Positions 23,119-35,714 of a stretch of 64,000 nucleotides of DNA are shown one piece after another. Each line of letters starts with the position of its first letter. The first letter of the stretch is position 1. Below the pieces are notes generated by a model. That model searched no databases and was not told the origin of the DNA. It saw only the letters and a list, made by a program, of their open reading frames with translations. The position numbers and the translations under genes are program-made. This DNA comes from Linnemannia schmuckeri (Eukaryota > Mortierellomycota > Mortierellomycetes > Mortierellales > Mortierellaceae), in NCBI GenBank assembly GCA_029449235.1, contig JANATG010000005.1:2170001-2234000 (forward strand), in the 5' to 3' direction.

Positions 23119-25624
23119 ATTTTTGAGTACTTGTGTTATGTATGATTGTGTACGTCTATCGGTAAGAGAAAACAGGCGTAGGTGTACATGGAGGTGAAAG
23201 CACGAAAGGGAACTCGACCGAAAAAGTGGAGCGCTTCTTTGGGTGATGCAGAGAAAAAGCAAAAACAGTAAGGGCCTAAAAAGTTGAAAAGGAAGGGAAA
23301 GAAAAAAGAACAAAAATGTATGAATGAAGAGAACCTTTTATGGCAGTGCTTGGCTCGGTCTCTTACGAGCAATAGCTATAGTCATTGCAAGATATCAGCT
23401 TTTTTCTACCTCTGTTGACTCGCCCCCTTTTTATTCAAACGAGTCCCTTCACTTTTTTCCATGGCAGCTTCTTTTTCTTCCTTGGCCTTCATTTAAAATG
23501 AAGGCACACATGACAGGACGACACCGCCGGTAAAAAAATGTTTGGAGTAGTGTGGGAGATGAATGGGATGATGGGAGGAAAAAATAGAGAGAGGCACATT
23601 GGTCGTCCAAAGGCGAGATGGTGGTGAGGGAAGATGAAGGGGCTAGTAGTTATCAGTTTCGCCACAGTTGGATGGATGGGAATCACTATTATGGGTTGCG
23701 TTTGGGAGTTGTTGCTGTTGAGAGGTCATATGAGCACGGGAGGATTGTTTTCATTGTCGTTTGATAGGTGCCCATTTCTCCGTACCACTTTCCAAACTAC
23801 CTCAGAGAATGAATAACGGAACAAAGTAACAAAATAACGGGCGTGGTTAAATAACGAGCGATGTGGTTCATTTGTTACATTTATGTGTATGTTTTGGCAT
23901 CTATTGATGACATCCCATTGGCATGGTCGAATATGGTTGGCTCAGTAGTTCATACGCGAAATAGAATACACCAAACGTCTCCTTTCTCGCATTGGTATTT
24001 GTGATACTTTGCCTCCTTATTGCCCTGAGTGAACTTTGGTCAATTCAAACTCAACAGCAGACCGCTGCTGTGTTTGGTGTTACTAGTCTGCCCAGCTGAA
24101 TGGAGAAGTGAATGGTGATCATCCCTTACATAAGATCTCGAAATGAGTTATGCTTAATGTCTTCGTTCATTGCTGTTGGCAAGATGACTAACCTGTCTCT
24201 TTCGTATTTGTTCCACACTTTCTCCCGCACATCCTCTATACCTTTCTCCCTTTTTCCTTTTCCCATTAAATGGGGAAGGTCGTTCGGTCCAAATTTGCAT
24301 ACACAGAGAAAGGGTCGTCTCCCTTTTTGTTCGTTCTTTTATCTTTTTTACTCCTTTTATGCAATTGAGCTGTTCACTTCCTCAGCGAGTGATCGTTATC
24401 TTTTTCTTTTCTTGGGTTCTACCATCTGCCCTTGCTTCCCTTCTCCGGTTATCTTTTCCTTTTTGCCCTCTCAATATCCCGTCTTGTATCCCTTGTTTCT
24501 CGTTACTAAATGGATCAATACTATTTTGCCTTCTTTGGGATAAGAGGCTCAGAATACCAAGACGTCTCTTCTCTGCATGTAAAGAAACCTGCAGAAATCA
24601 GTTTGATTTTTTTTCCGAATGACAATGATACACATACGTACCTTTGGAACAAAAAAAAACCACTTTATTGTGATATTTGGCAGAACCATTCAATTAAAGT
24701 ATATCGCTATTTCGCAGACTCGAAAGCAAGAGACAGTGAGTATTGAAGGCGACTACAGCCACCGACAGAGAAAGAGAGGGCCGCCAACAGAGAAGACGAG
24801 AAAAAGGAAGGAGGGAGGGAAGAGGCGAGAGCGAAAAATGCTCTCACACGCATTGGATCCAAACATTAAAAAAACAGGGCTGGGTCACCCCGGTGCATCA
24901 GACAACAAATCCAACGCGACGCACCCGGATCAAAAACATCTACACCTAGACAAGGAATTAACAACTACAATAGGGGATAAAAATAACAATAACGTGGAGA
25001 AAGGGAAGAAAGAGGAGACAGGGCATTGGTCCCATTGGTGCGCAACGCAACACAACGCGGAACAACTCAACGCAACGAGAGAAAGAAGAAAAAGGATGTC
25101 TGAACGTGAAATACCAACAAAGACGTGAAAAAGATGAACAATGCATGGACGAACACAAGGCAGCAAGGAAGAAGGCCTTCCTTTGGCACGGTCGACAGGC
25201 GGAAAATGAGGGCGAGGAAGAGGAGGAGGAGAGGAGAAAGAGAAGAAAGAGGGGAAAGACGAGAAAGAGAAAGAGAAGGAAGAGGAATAGAAGAAGGAAA
25301 AGAATAGTATCTGCGTGCCCTATTTTTATTAGCGCACTATGACGAACAATGCGATCGATCGGTCTAGAACTCATTCAGTTTCCCACTCGACTGGACCTGG
25401 CGTGGTTGTAGTTCAATTGTTTATTTCATGACGCGAAAAGAAAATGAAAAGAAAAATTTGTTGGTATAGTGCCTAACCGAACGTCTTGTACAATCAAGGG
25501 CACTCACCGATGAGGTTAGCTTTTCCTTTCCAGGATATATGATAGACGGTCTGAATAAAAGAGTTTGCAAATAAGTGGAGCAAAAGGACAAAAAAAAAAT
25601 ACAAGGGACTGTTCTCGAATGAGA

Positions 25625-25657
<33 letters not shown>

Positions 25658-26884
25658 ACACCAGTCCTGAGAAAGCGGACATCCCGGCTTTGTGGACGGC
25701 TAAGCATCACTGTCCTCTTGCCCCTATTTGGTGAAAAAAGAGTATCATTGGTCAAATTCAAGGAAGGCTAAAAAGTAAACTTTGATGCATTCTACAAGCA
25801 CAGCATGAAGACGGAAGTTACCTTGATAATATGTTAGGGGCACGTATTGCTTTGAAGGACATGCAAGTAGCATTGGTCCTTGGTGTGTAGCAAGCTGATG
25901 GTGCCATTGATTTGTCGCCATTGAATCAAGCGTAGCAATAAGGCAAGGCCAAGTGTCCGCCAGGTAAACGATTCTGGGGAACTTGGAGTGAAAGTCTCAC
26001 CCCGACAGCTGGATGAGGCTATGCTGGTACAAAGTGAAAATAATTGCGATAAAAAGTTCTCCGCCCTGCAACAAAAGATACCAATGAGTAGGGAGGATCA
26101 CCAAAAGTGTGGAAGTGTCGTATATGCAGAGGTGGTGCGCATGCCATGGCATACCCGCCATGTCCCTGTTTGTCGAAGGTGGATGCTGAAGGAGGAGTAT
26201 GAGAGAGATTGGTAGGTTGTAGGCGTGTTGTTGTGACTGTGGTTGCGACAGAACCATGAGTTCGCCCCTCAGCCGAAACTATAATCAAAATAGTACAGCT
26301 GTGCTCTCATATTTTTTTGTGGTAGGATTTGTTTTGTTGTTGTGAAGGATGAACAATTGTCAAGGCAAAGGTAGGGACGAGTATGATCAAATGTACGTGA
26401 TGAGGAAGAAGATGAACAGTTGTATGTGTGTAGGAAGAGGTTGATCAAGTGTATAGGTGAAGGAATAGGCTGAACAAGTGTACGTGTGGCGGAAGAAGCT
26501 AATCAATTGGGTGTGCTTAGCAAGAGAAGCAGTCAAGGCAGTGAAGAGGGTGAGAGGAGCAGGCTGGCAGAGGTTCAAATAGCACAGGGAGGGAGTCGAG
26601 TGGCAGGCGTTGCGGGAGAAGGTGTATCGAAAAGATGAGTGCTGCTTTGACAGAGATGAGGATGGAACGAAGATTGTCGTTGTCCAAGATTACTGTGGAT
26701 TATTCACCACCAGGTAGACGGCTGCAGTGTTCGCTTCGATTCTAACCGGGATGATTCTATATGGATAGAATTTTAAGCGCATCGTCGAGAGCGAGCAACC
26801 ATATATAAAAAAGAAGAGTACATGGGCAAAGGAAGAGTCAGCATGCCATTGCGATCCCGCAACCCTAATTATTTTCCTGTTGTA
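23119..26884. other. Intergenic spacer (3.8 kb)
   Basis: No gene recognised on either strand. Contents: purine-rich tracts around 24740-24850 and 25200-25300, a GT-then-GA microsatellite (25625-25656), the 29-bp tandem repeat described separately, and a TATATAAAA element near 26802. Reading frames here are compositionally biased and lack conserved motifs. Confidence 0.6.
26384..26528. repeat. 29-bp tandem repeat, five units
   Basis: Units begin at 26384, 26413, 26442, 26471 and 26500, spaced by exactly 29 bases. Their first seven bases read TGATCAA, TGAACAG, TGATCAA, TGAACAA and TAATCAA, followed by a GTGTA-like core and a GGAAGAAG-like tail. Units 1 and 3 and units 2 and 4 resemble each other, suggesting a 58-bp higher-order unit. 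A more diverged copy may start at 26350. Confidence 0.8.
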
Positions 26885-27216
26885 CTACTTTGGCTCTCCG
26901 CTGAAGGAGCCACAAAAAATGTGTGAATAGAAAAGCAAAGCAAGAGGAACAAAGAAACAGCGCATGAGGATGAGACTTACATGAACAAGTTATGTCGCAT
27001 AGGAGAAACAAGAGTGTTGCCGTTCAGGATGATGTGGGCTTGCGGAAAGAAGTGCACAATGTCAGCCCACCAAACAATGCGCTCATTCGGGTTCAGTTCG
27101 TGAATTTGAAGATAGTGGATGGACTCCGGGATGTCAGGGTCGTCAATAGATCGAAAACTTTGGAAGCTTGGAGCATCCACTGGGGACGGAACCCGTTTTG
27201 ACGAATACGATTTCAT
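26885..27216 (-). CDS. Solo N-terminal module of the cluster family (truncated paralog)
   Basis: Exon 1 (27216-26981) encodes the same module as the larger paralogs: FQSFRSIDDPDIPE, then ERIVWWADIVHFF and TLVSPM, ending in phase 2 at a strong GTAAGT donor. The best acceptor is a polypyrimidine-CAG ending at 26901 (80-base intron); splicing there adds I-G-E-P-K and stops, about 83 aa in all. The family's expected PxRI segment after the junction is absent. A TATATATA element lies at 27532-27539, about 315 bases upstream. It is either a small protein made only of the module or the remnant of a longer gene. I found no leucine-rich region downstream. Confidence 0.55.
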
Positions 27217-30200
27217 TGTCGAAAGCGCACAGATCCAAAAATGGAAAAAGGAGTAGGAAAAAAAGTTGGTAGTTGTAGGGCCGCGGTGTTGCTGGCCCTA
27301 GGCGATAGGGAGAGGAATGAGGCGGAAGCAAGGGTCGAAAAACAGGAGGTATTTGTTGACAAGGATGGATTTAGCCTTGAGGTATGGGAGCAATATGTAT
27401 AGAAAGTTTGAGAGACAAGAAAAGAAGAAAAGAGTCGAGAGAGATTATTTCGATATAGTAAAATGATGTGAAGCGAGAGGTGTGAAGAGCGATAGGGTAA
27501 GATTAGACAGAAAGTCGAGGAATGGGTCGTGTATATATAACAGCTGTGTGCTTTCTGGCGAAGGCCAACGGCGGAATGAATGAAGTAGAAAGAAACAAGA
27601 ATAACGAAGTGAACGGCAAGGAGTCAAAAGAGTGAGAAGTGAGGATGAAATGGCGAAGAAGAAATGAAAGAGGTGCTATTCTCTTTTATCTGTGAATATG
27701 ACTTCTTACACTGCTTAGAACAGCCGCAGCCTTTAAAGGGCCATTCTTCTGAAAATTTCATTTTTATTTTCGCCCTTGCTTGGCCATTAGATTATTAGTT
27801 TCTCGACAGCAACTACAGACGGAGTAATGGGCATTCACCACGGTGTTTGTTATCCAACGGCGCAGGCAAAATACATACGCATACCCTTTCTAGCAGAATA
27901 TCAGTCTCGTCTTGCTTCCTAACAGACAATGTACTGGACGGCATGTAGAAAGTCAAGAAAACTAAAAAAAAAATTCTCTCGCTTTCTTCCTTGTGTCCCA
28001 CCCATTTAATTTTTCATTTGTTCTTTGCATGCTGTGGTCGCACAGAGACTAATGATTTGATCAAGGGTCCGATTTCACACCTCTTATTCGCATGGCTCGC
28101 CTGGTTCTCCTTTCCTTTCTCAGCAATGTTGCATCCCTAAGTTGTTTTGACTACGTAGAACAAAAGCAAGTCGGTGCAGTTGGAACATAACTCTCCGAAT
28201 GGCATTCCCAAACTCGAACCGGTTCATCCATGGTCCCGCAATCCTGGATACCCTTGATAGGGCGCAGCATGCAAATTAAGGGTCATTCAACATTTGATGG
28301 AGGGCTCTTGAAAGGACTCGCCCAATTTCCTTTCTCCATCCCTATAACACCAAATGTCTGCGCCATATGGGACCTATGTACAATGAAGTCAGTCGGATAC
28401 GTAGGGAGGAGATAGATAGCAGAAACAAGGGGGGACTGATAGTGATGATGTCAAGTTGTAGCTCATTTAGTTGGAAAATAGTGGCGAGGTTCTCGAAAGC
28501 CGTAATCGTTTCTTCGCAGGCAGTGAATGTTCCCGACTACCGAAGGTTATTACCCTGATACAGATTTTAACAGCAGTGGTAGTGAGGAGTCAAGTTCTTT
28601 CTCTCTCTATGGCCTTATGGTGCTTCTGACGTATTAGATAGACGAACAAAAAACATCACCGAGTAGGCTATGGGAGTAGGAGAAAGTAATGAAAGGAGGC
28701 GAAGCAGAATACCGCGGGAGGCTTTATCCCCTCTGGATACCGCCAGAAAAAAGAGAGTGCCAGTATGTTCTACGGAACACTAGGAAGGGTCCCAGCGAAG
28801 ACAATCACTCCTGAGTGGCGCAGACCTAAAATGATACATGGGTAGTAATTGGACTTGCTTCTCATTTGTGCTTGCTACTGATAGTTCCCGACATGATCAG
28901 TTGTTTCTTGCTTACACGGCTATATGTCTGATAGAAATAATTCATTACGACTCATTTTTTCGTTCGTTGGTCGTTTGATGAATCAGTTAACACCAGTTGT
29001 TTGCGACATAGACAAGCGATCATATCCTGTGTCTCTCCAATGTTTTGTCAGTCGCGAGATATACATCGACCTAGCAGAATCATTGTCATGCCACTACGAT
29101 GCACAGTGAAAAGGAAAGGAAGAACAAAAGAAGCAATTCCTTTAGATTTAACGAGCGACGTGCGGTCGGAGGATTGTATTCATTGCCACGGCGACATCTA
29201 TGATCCTATCGAGCACCGAGTTTTTGTTGATTGTTGTTATAAAAAAATATTGCAATAAAACTAAAATTGTAAGCCTTCGCCAGCCCGTGCTCCGCGGACC
29301 AACGCATCTTTTTTTATCTTTCCTTTGTTCATGGGTTCACAATCTCTTACAAGGATCGGGATCGCATCCGTTCTTTCTTCCACCAATGAAAGGGCAAGCA
29401 GTTCTTCGCCTTGCTCCTAATGACTTTTCAAAATCGAAAGCACTACCCTTACCTTTTTTGCTTCGCCATAATTGTCATCTTTTAAAAGATGGACCATTTC
29501 TGTCCTTTTCTAATTTTATTTAGTTCTAAAACTGACGGGCTGGGCATTTGCTTGTCTGCCCGTTGTAATCTCCACCTACCCCTTCCTTGTTTCTTCACTC
29601 GAATCTCAATCACTTTGCTTCACCCCCTCCTTAATTTCACAATGCTCTACTCCACGCACTTTAAGCTCATCGCATCCACGTCCACAAACACACATACATT
29701 TCCACGAATACACACACATATTTCAGCATCATAATTCCCCTCAATTGTTGCGACTATTTTTTCGGAAGGATGCAAGACAATCTGTTTGGACACATTTACA
29801 ATCACATGGAATATCTTGTTGATTATGCTTTACTCACAAGAAAGATTGATAAATAACCGCTTTTCCGTTTGGTTCTGTAAAAGAAAATACCTCCCCCGTC
29901 TTGCCCTTTCCGTCTCGTTCTGTTTTTTTTTTGTAGGTTACATTCTGCGAGCGCACTGTCCTTTTACCTCTTTGTCCTCTGCTTTACTGGATTATCCTAT
30001 TTCTTGTTTTCCATCAATGGGTTTTCGCCCTAGCTGAAGATGTTTGGCCTCCAAGATTGTAGAAGCAGAAAGAGGAGGGGGAGAAAAGCAGGAGCAGGGA
30101 AACAAAAGGCAGTAAAAGGCATATTATGCAGGCGTGCATGAGCATAACACACCATCTACTCCCTCCCTTACTTTTATTTCGGTCCCGGCGATGGTTCGAT

Positions 30201-31885
30201 CGGGGGTGCGTGTTTGTGTTTTGATCTTTCTCCGCTGACAGATGTCCGCTCGCTTCTCGATGCAAAAAGAACTTTAGGTCTCTTGCATGGCCATTTGCGA
30301 TACCTTTTTTTTATCTTGTCGCTAGCTTTTTAATCCCTCCGTGTCTTGGTCAACATTGAGGGTAGAGAGAGTCGACCTCTTTGGAGCGAACTCGTCGCCA
30401 AATTTTCTCACATAGAAAAAATATACGGTCTGAATTTCAGGTATGACACCATTCCGTGATGACGTTTGTGTTTGCAGAAGTGTTTTGTATGGCTGTCTAC
30501 TGTTTGTTTGGTTTTCCTTTGGGTGAAAGCGAAAAAAAGGCTCACCCAAACAAGATCCGATTTTTTGTTTTGGTTGTGCATTGGTGAGAAAGAAGGGTTA
30601 ATGAGGAGTGCATGCGTGCGATGGTGTGCCTGTTACTCAGAGGGTTCCTTTTTTTCTCGTTCTTTCGCTTTCCCTGTCCCTCTTCTTGGTAAAGCGATCA
30701 ATGAAAAAGAGTCGTTATTCCCATTCACTTCAATAACGATCCTCCCTTTTTCTTCTTTTCAACGGTTGCTTGAAAAATAGCTGGGTGAGTGTACTACTTT
30801 TCTTGGCGTAAGGGAACAAGCTCCATCTCTTAAGGTTGCGGGAGAATGTGCACAAGGTTTAAGGTTAGAAAAAAAAGGCCGTCTCACTTGTAGCTTCCGT
30901 TTGGATGGTGAAGGGGGAAGGGGAGATGGTGAGCACCCGAGGTGATGGACTGGAATCTGTCCTCCATTTTCTCTCGTCCTTACCTTCTTCTTTCATTCTC
31001 CTTTCCTTCTGTTTCTGTAGTTACATCTCGTCAGGCCCATGAAGTCAAACCGGCGACCCTTTGGTACCCTGTTACTGACACTTTTGTCGATGCTTGTTTT
31101 TGCTTCTTCCTTGCTTCTGCGAAAGATTGATAAAAAACAAGAGAAGGAAGGGACATGTACGCACACCATCATCGGCCATCTAAACAGGAAATGGGCTCAG
31201 TCCCTCTTCATATTTTTATGCATATAAAAAAAATCGTTGATACCATTTTTTGCTCAGCTCTCACGCCCACTCTCGTTGCTCCTTTTTACTCTGCTCCGTC
31301 CCTTGACCTCCTCTCAAAATGACAAAGCAAGCGAACAACCGAGTCTGGGAAAAAAACAAAGCACACCTCGTTCTCCCTTATCCATTTTGATGGGAGACGT
31401 TATGCCCTTGTTCAGTGATCGACCTGCACAGCTCGTTTCTTTGAGTCTTCCTCCTCGCTTTACTGTTTGTCGAGCCAGCCTGCATCAGTTTCTCTCGTTG
31501 TTTGTTTATCTCTTTCAGGGCCTGGACTGAGAGTGTGTTCAGTTGATGAAAAAACAAAAACAAACCAACGCTCTGAGTGTGTTACAAAAACCTTTCTTCA
31601 TCTTCCCTTTTTCAACTTTTCCCTCTCTTTCCTTTTCTTCCTTTTGCTTTCGGGTCACTACCTCTTCCTCCTCCCTTGCTCCACCTATCCACCCTCTCAC
31701 CCCAATTTACACATGCGATTCTCCCTCTCGCAGCTCCTCTCTTCGTCATTTTCTCCTCTGTTTATTGATACTGCTCCCACGAATCGTCTCCACATCCCTA
31801 TACATCGTCAATATTAGCCCTGCCTGTGACTTGAGTGTCTTGACAACATTCATCATATATCTCTTCCCTCAAGATCGTCGTCAAG
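27217..31885. other. Intergenic spacer (4.7 kb)
   Basis: It includes the upstream side of the solo module (TATATATA at 27532) and the leader of the plus-strand leucine-rich gene, which is CT-rich from about 31570 to 31780. The stretch 28100-29280 has more balanced composition than its surroundings and could hold decayed coding sequence, but no motif was identifiable in six frames. Confidence 0.55.
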
Positions 31886-34607
31886 ATGGCTCCCAGAAGA
31901 ATCAGATTCAAGCACAAAGGAGGACGTGTAACTCAAGATGGAGTCGTCCAAAGATTCCAGGTGCCTGATAACGTGGCCTCTCTTAGAATCCTCACTACCC
32001 AAACCCGACATGGCGAAGGTTTTGACAGTGTCCTTGTTCGTGCAATTAATGGCGGCTTCAAGGATTACGACCACATCAAGCGCGAGCTGCCGCGGAACGT
32101 CGAGGTGCCACCTGTTGCCGACCCGTAAGTTTCACAGAATTATCAAGGAAAGGATCGTTTGCTGTTACTTTATCTATTTTCAGCTAAGTTGACATTCTTT
32201 CCCCATTATCATCAGGTCGGATCCTCTTCGAATTCGAGCATACCCAAGTGAGGTTCTTCGCGTCATATATGCAAAGGGGATAGAGTATCAGCCAGGAGAT
32301 GAGTCTGAAGGAGGAGGAGGAGGAGGAGGAGGAGAAGAAGAAAGAGATGACGATACCATGGGTGACGACGACGACGATGAGAATGACGGATATTTAACTG
32401 ATGGCGACGACCTGGATGACTTCGGAAACCAGTCAGGCGCAACGGTCGACTTTTCGGAATCGCAATACGAAATGAATGGATCCTTAAGCATTCAATCGTT
32501 GAACCCTGCTTCCGCTAAACATGCGGATTCTCATCCGTCAAGGACACGATCATTTTTTGCCCTACCTATATCTATGCTGGACAAGGAAGGGAACCTCCTT
32601 CCAATGGAGCAGAGCTCTTGGTTGGTGTTCAGAGTGTGTGAGAGCGGTGGGAACAAGCTTGAGACCGGAACCTGGATTCCTCATTTTATCCATGAGCGCA
32701 CTTACGGGATTATTAGACACGGCAAGGCCGCTTGGTTCGTCGAGTCATTTGGTGCTATCCTTCTCTCCAAAGCCAAATGGTTTCGTGATGCCCTCCTCAG
32801 CACCTCTTTTAGCGCCGATCCAGCCCCGATGTCGGACCATGAACTAGCCGTCAGCCATCTTTGTCGAGAGCTTCACCTGGATAGCAACGTCGATTTTGAG
32901 CCTTACTTGCAAAAGATTATCGAGGATCTGGAGAAAAGTATCTCAACATACGCCAGCACAGACACGTCTACTGAGAGACAACGCACCACAAGATCTGCCC
33001 TCTTATCTCATCTGGATCAGGAGGATTCCAACGCAATGGATGTCGACGATGACAACGAGTCTGGAGCGTATCTTACTACCGATAGATATGGTCGCCAACA
33101 TCACATCTGTAAGTACCATCACAAGCGGATGTATCCCGGGTACACCCCAGGCTATGTCGAGGCCCAGACCAATGGCGTCGCATCGTACGAGATCCTCACT
33201 GGCAAGATTGTCGCCGATCTCAAGTCTCAAGCCGCACTGACAAACCTCAGCAGGATCGATCCAGAGCAGGTCGGGTTCGTCTCGGAATCCGTCATCACGA
33301 TAGATTGGGAAGCATCCATGGAGGACATCCATCGTCTTCTCGAGTTTGCAGTCCGCTTCGGAATCGCCGCCATGACCATCTCTGGAGGAGAAAGACAAGA
33401 GACTTTCGCCACCACCGAACAAGTCGAGGCTGAGACGAATTATGTACAGGAGTTACTTGGAACCATGGCCGCCATCTCAACGAGAGTGACTGTCATGTGG
33501 GACTCCAAGTTGGATGTGTCGGCTCTCCTCAAAGGAATGTCCGAAACAAGGCAGGATCTCCTTTACCTCACGATCAAAGACAGCCAACTAGAAGTTTCTT
33601 CAGTGATTTACAGAGGCCACCTGCAAGTATCTTGTGTCAAATCTGCCCTCGGGCATCTGCCATCGGTGTCCGGCGATCCTTTCCTGGCTGGAAAAGCACA
33701 GAGCCTCGAGGTCTCATCTGCCGCGAAATGGAGCGATATCAAGGATACGGTAAAGCAGACGATGCATGACACGATCCAACCATGCTTTGCCTTAACGACG
33801 CTGACTATGGAATGTCAGGCCACGGGTTATGCGTTCAAGTCGATGGTCAAAGCCATCGACGGGGTCGTGAGACCACTCAACACGGGACCTGGCCCTCGAC
33901 TCAAGTTCAGCAACCTCATTCTCAGGAACAATATAGACAACGATGTGGCAGCACTTTTCGACCTCTCCCAGTCCTCTCAGGAAATGTCCAAAACTCCACT
34001 CGCCCTGGATGTAACTGCAAGAGCTACCGTCAGTCTCTCCTCACTCATCACAAATTTTGGCGCCTCCATCCGTATCCTCCATTTGATCGGCGAATCTCCC
34101 GGTTGTCCCAACCTTTTGGAGAATTTATTTGAATCAAGTGGCGAGCCCGACAAACTTGTGAGCCTTACGCTCCTCCTGGATCAAGTGAAGGGAACCAACG
34201 TCGACGCTCTTGTCAAACTCCAATCTTCGTCGAAGAAGACCTTCAAGCAGTTGGCGCTGATCGCACAGCCGCTGTACGATGAGGCCGCCACCAAAATCTT
34301 GCACGCACTGGAGACACTGGACGAAACGAGCAAGGGTGCCCAAGTCGTAGTGACGCGGACACAGATCAAGAGTGACGATGATTGGATTTTGAAGGTTGAG
34401 GGTGCCATGGAGAAGTCGAAGAGCGCGACTTTGGTTGTTGTCAAGTCCGCAGAGGAGCTGACACGGATAGTCCCTGGCTTTACCGAGGCTGCACTCGATT
34501 ATCTAGAAACCATCTTCGCCCGCACGGAGCTACCGGGTCCTGTTCAAGAAGAGCAGCCAATTAAAATGGCCGACACACCTAAAAGTTTAGCATCCTCGCA
34601 GTCGTAG
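31886..34607 (+). CDS. Leucine-rich cluster protein 3
   Basis: Function unknown. Two exons, 31886-32124 and 32216-34607, give 876 aa. Exon 1 encodes a basic beta-rich module (RRIRFKHKGGRV, FDSVLVRAINGG, YDHIKREL) unlike the IVLWxDI module of the minus-strand paralogs. It still ends in phase 2 and exon 2 still opens with DPLRIRAYPSEVLRV. An acidic linker with a GGA-repeat-encoded polyglycine follows, then a block starting SFFALP, a HICKYHHKRMYP segment and a leucine-rich C-terminal half of about 450 residues (for example VITIDWEASMEDIHRLLEF). The plus-strand gene at 38475 is its closest relative in the window, sharing segments along the whole length. No nonsense codon or frameshift is present. 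Confidence 0.8.
32310..32343 (+). repeat. GGA trinucleotide repeat in coding sequence
   Basis: A run of GGA triplets passing into GAA/AGA triplets encodes Gly then Glu in the acidic linker of cluster protein 3. Length changes here would stay in frame. Confidence 0.8.
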
Positions 34608-35714
34608 ATAGAAAAAGTAAATCATAGATATATTTCAACATTGGTTGTTATTACTAGGGATGATTATGCCCATGTTGCGCAAAGCTACCCCGTTGTTATT
34701 ACCTGTTTTCTTACTTTCCTCCTGCTTTTTTTTTCTTTTTTCTGAGCTGTAGATTAATAGGAAGTACATTACAACAGCGGAGTTGAATTGCAAGCGTGAT
34801 TGCGGAGAAAGTACCGAAGTCTGTAGTTATAATGTTTATGCAGACCATGTCTACATGGCGAAGAAGTGGAAGAGAATATCAATTACACTTGCATCGTAGC
34901 CATAAAATAAACCGTTTGTTGTTCCTCCCATTTTTCTTTTTATATTTTTCTAGCGGTGGTGTGTCTTGATCATGTGCCATATGGCTTTTAGCTAAGAGTC
35001 AGGTCACTGGGCGGCGGACAGTCGAACGACACTTTTCTAAGTCTGCGCCATGTTCGAGTTTGTCGGCATTTCCGTTTTGCTCCTCTCGTTTTTTGTTCCT
35101 GTTGTCTTCTCACTTCACCATTTAGTTTGCCCTGTTGAAACCGTCCTAACCCCTCCGCCGTATCTTCCACACAAATTATTCATTTATCCACTTCATTTTC
35201 CAGTGTAGCGGACAAATCAGCTACATTCAGTAGATAAATTTTCGTACGAGATCAATAAGCATCATTTATTACGGTGTTATGGGCAATAAATTTGAAACAA
35301 GCTATGGCAGTTCACGTCGTGGGACAGTCGAGGACGAGTATAAAGTGGACTCTCCCCTGCATGGTGAATACACGTCTTTTGCAACATCGGCTTTGATTTG
35401 CTGTGAGGTGCGATGAATGAATCTGTGCTGGTCAGCATCAACTAAAAGCAGTCCTACTCCATACTTCACCATCTATGCATATGATTTCCCTCCGAATTTT
35501 AACACCACGGTGTTTATTCACTCTATTCATCGCTCCATGCGTTCTTTTCGCCCTTCTCTTTCACGTCTCTTGCACTTTTTCTCTCCTTACATCGTGTACT
35601 TTTACCATTCGCTTTCCTGCGCCTCTCTTCATACCTCTACTTGTTACCTTTCACAGTGCTATTAATCATTAACATCATTAATCCAGGTGGCAACACAGGA
35701 ACAGATAAACACAG
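34608..35714. other. Intergenic spacer
   Basis: No gene found. I searched it specifically for a Cys6 zinc-cluster exon belonging to the transcription-factor remnant downstream and found none. Confidence 0.6.

Noticed and set aside
24619..25342. Arg/Lys/Glu-rich plus-strand reading frames
   Set aside because: They come from purine-rich tracts; strong amino-acid bias, no conserved sequence.
28100..29280. Possible decayed gene or transposon in the long spacer
   Set aside because: Composition is coding-like, but no frame shows a recognisable motif, splice pattern or terminal repeats.
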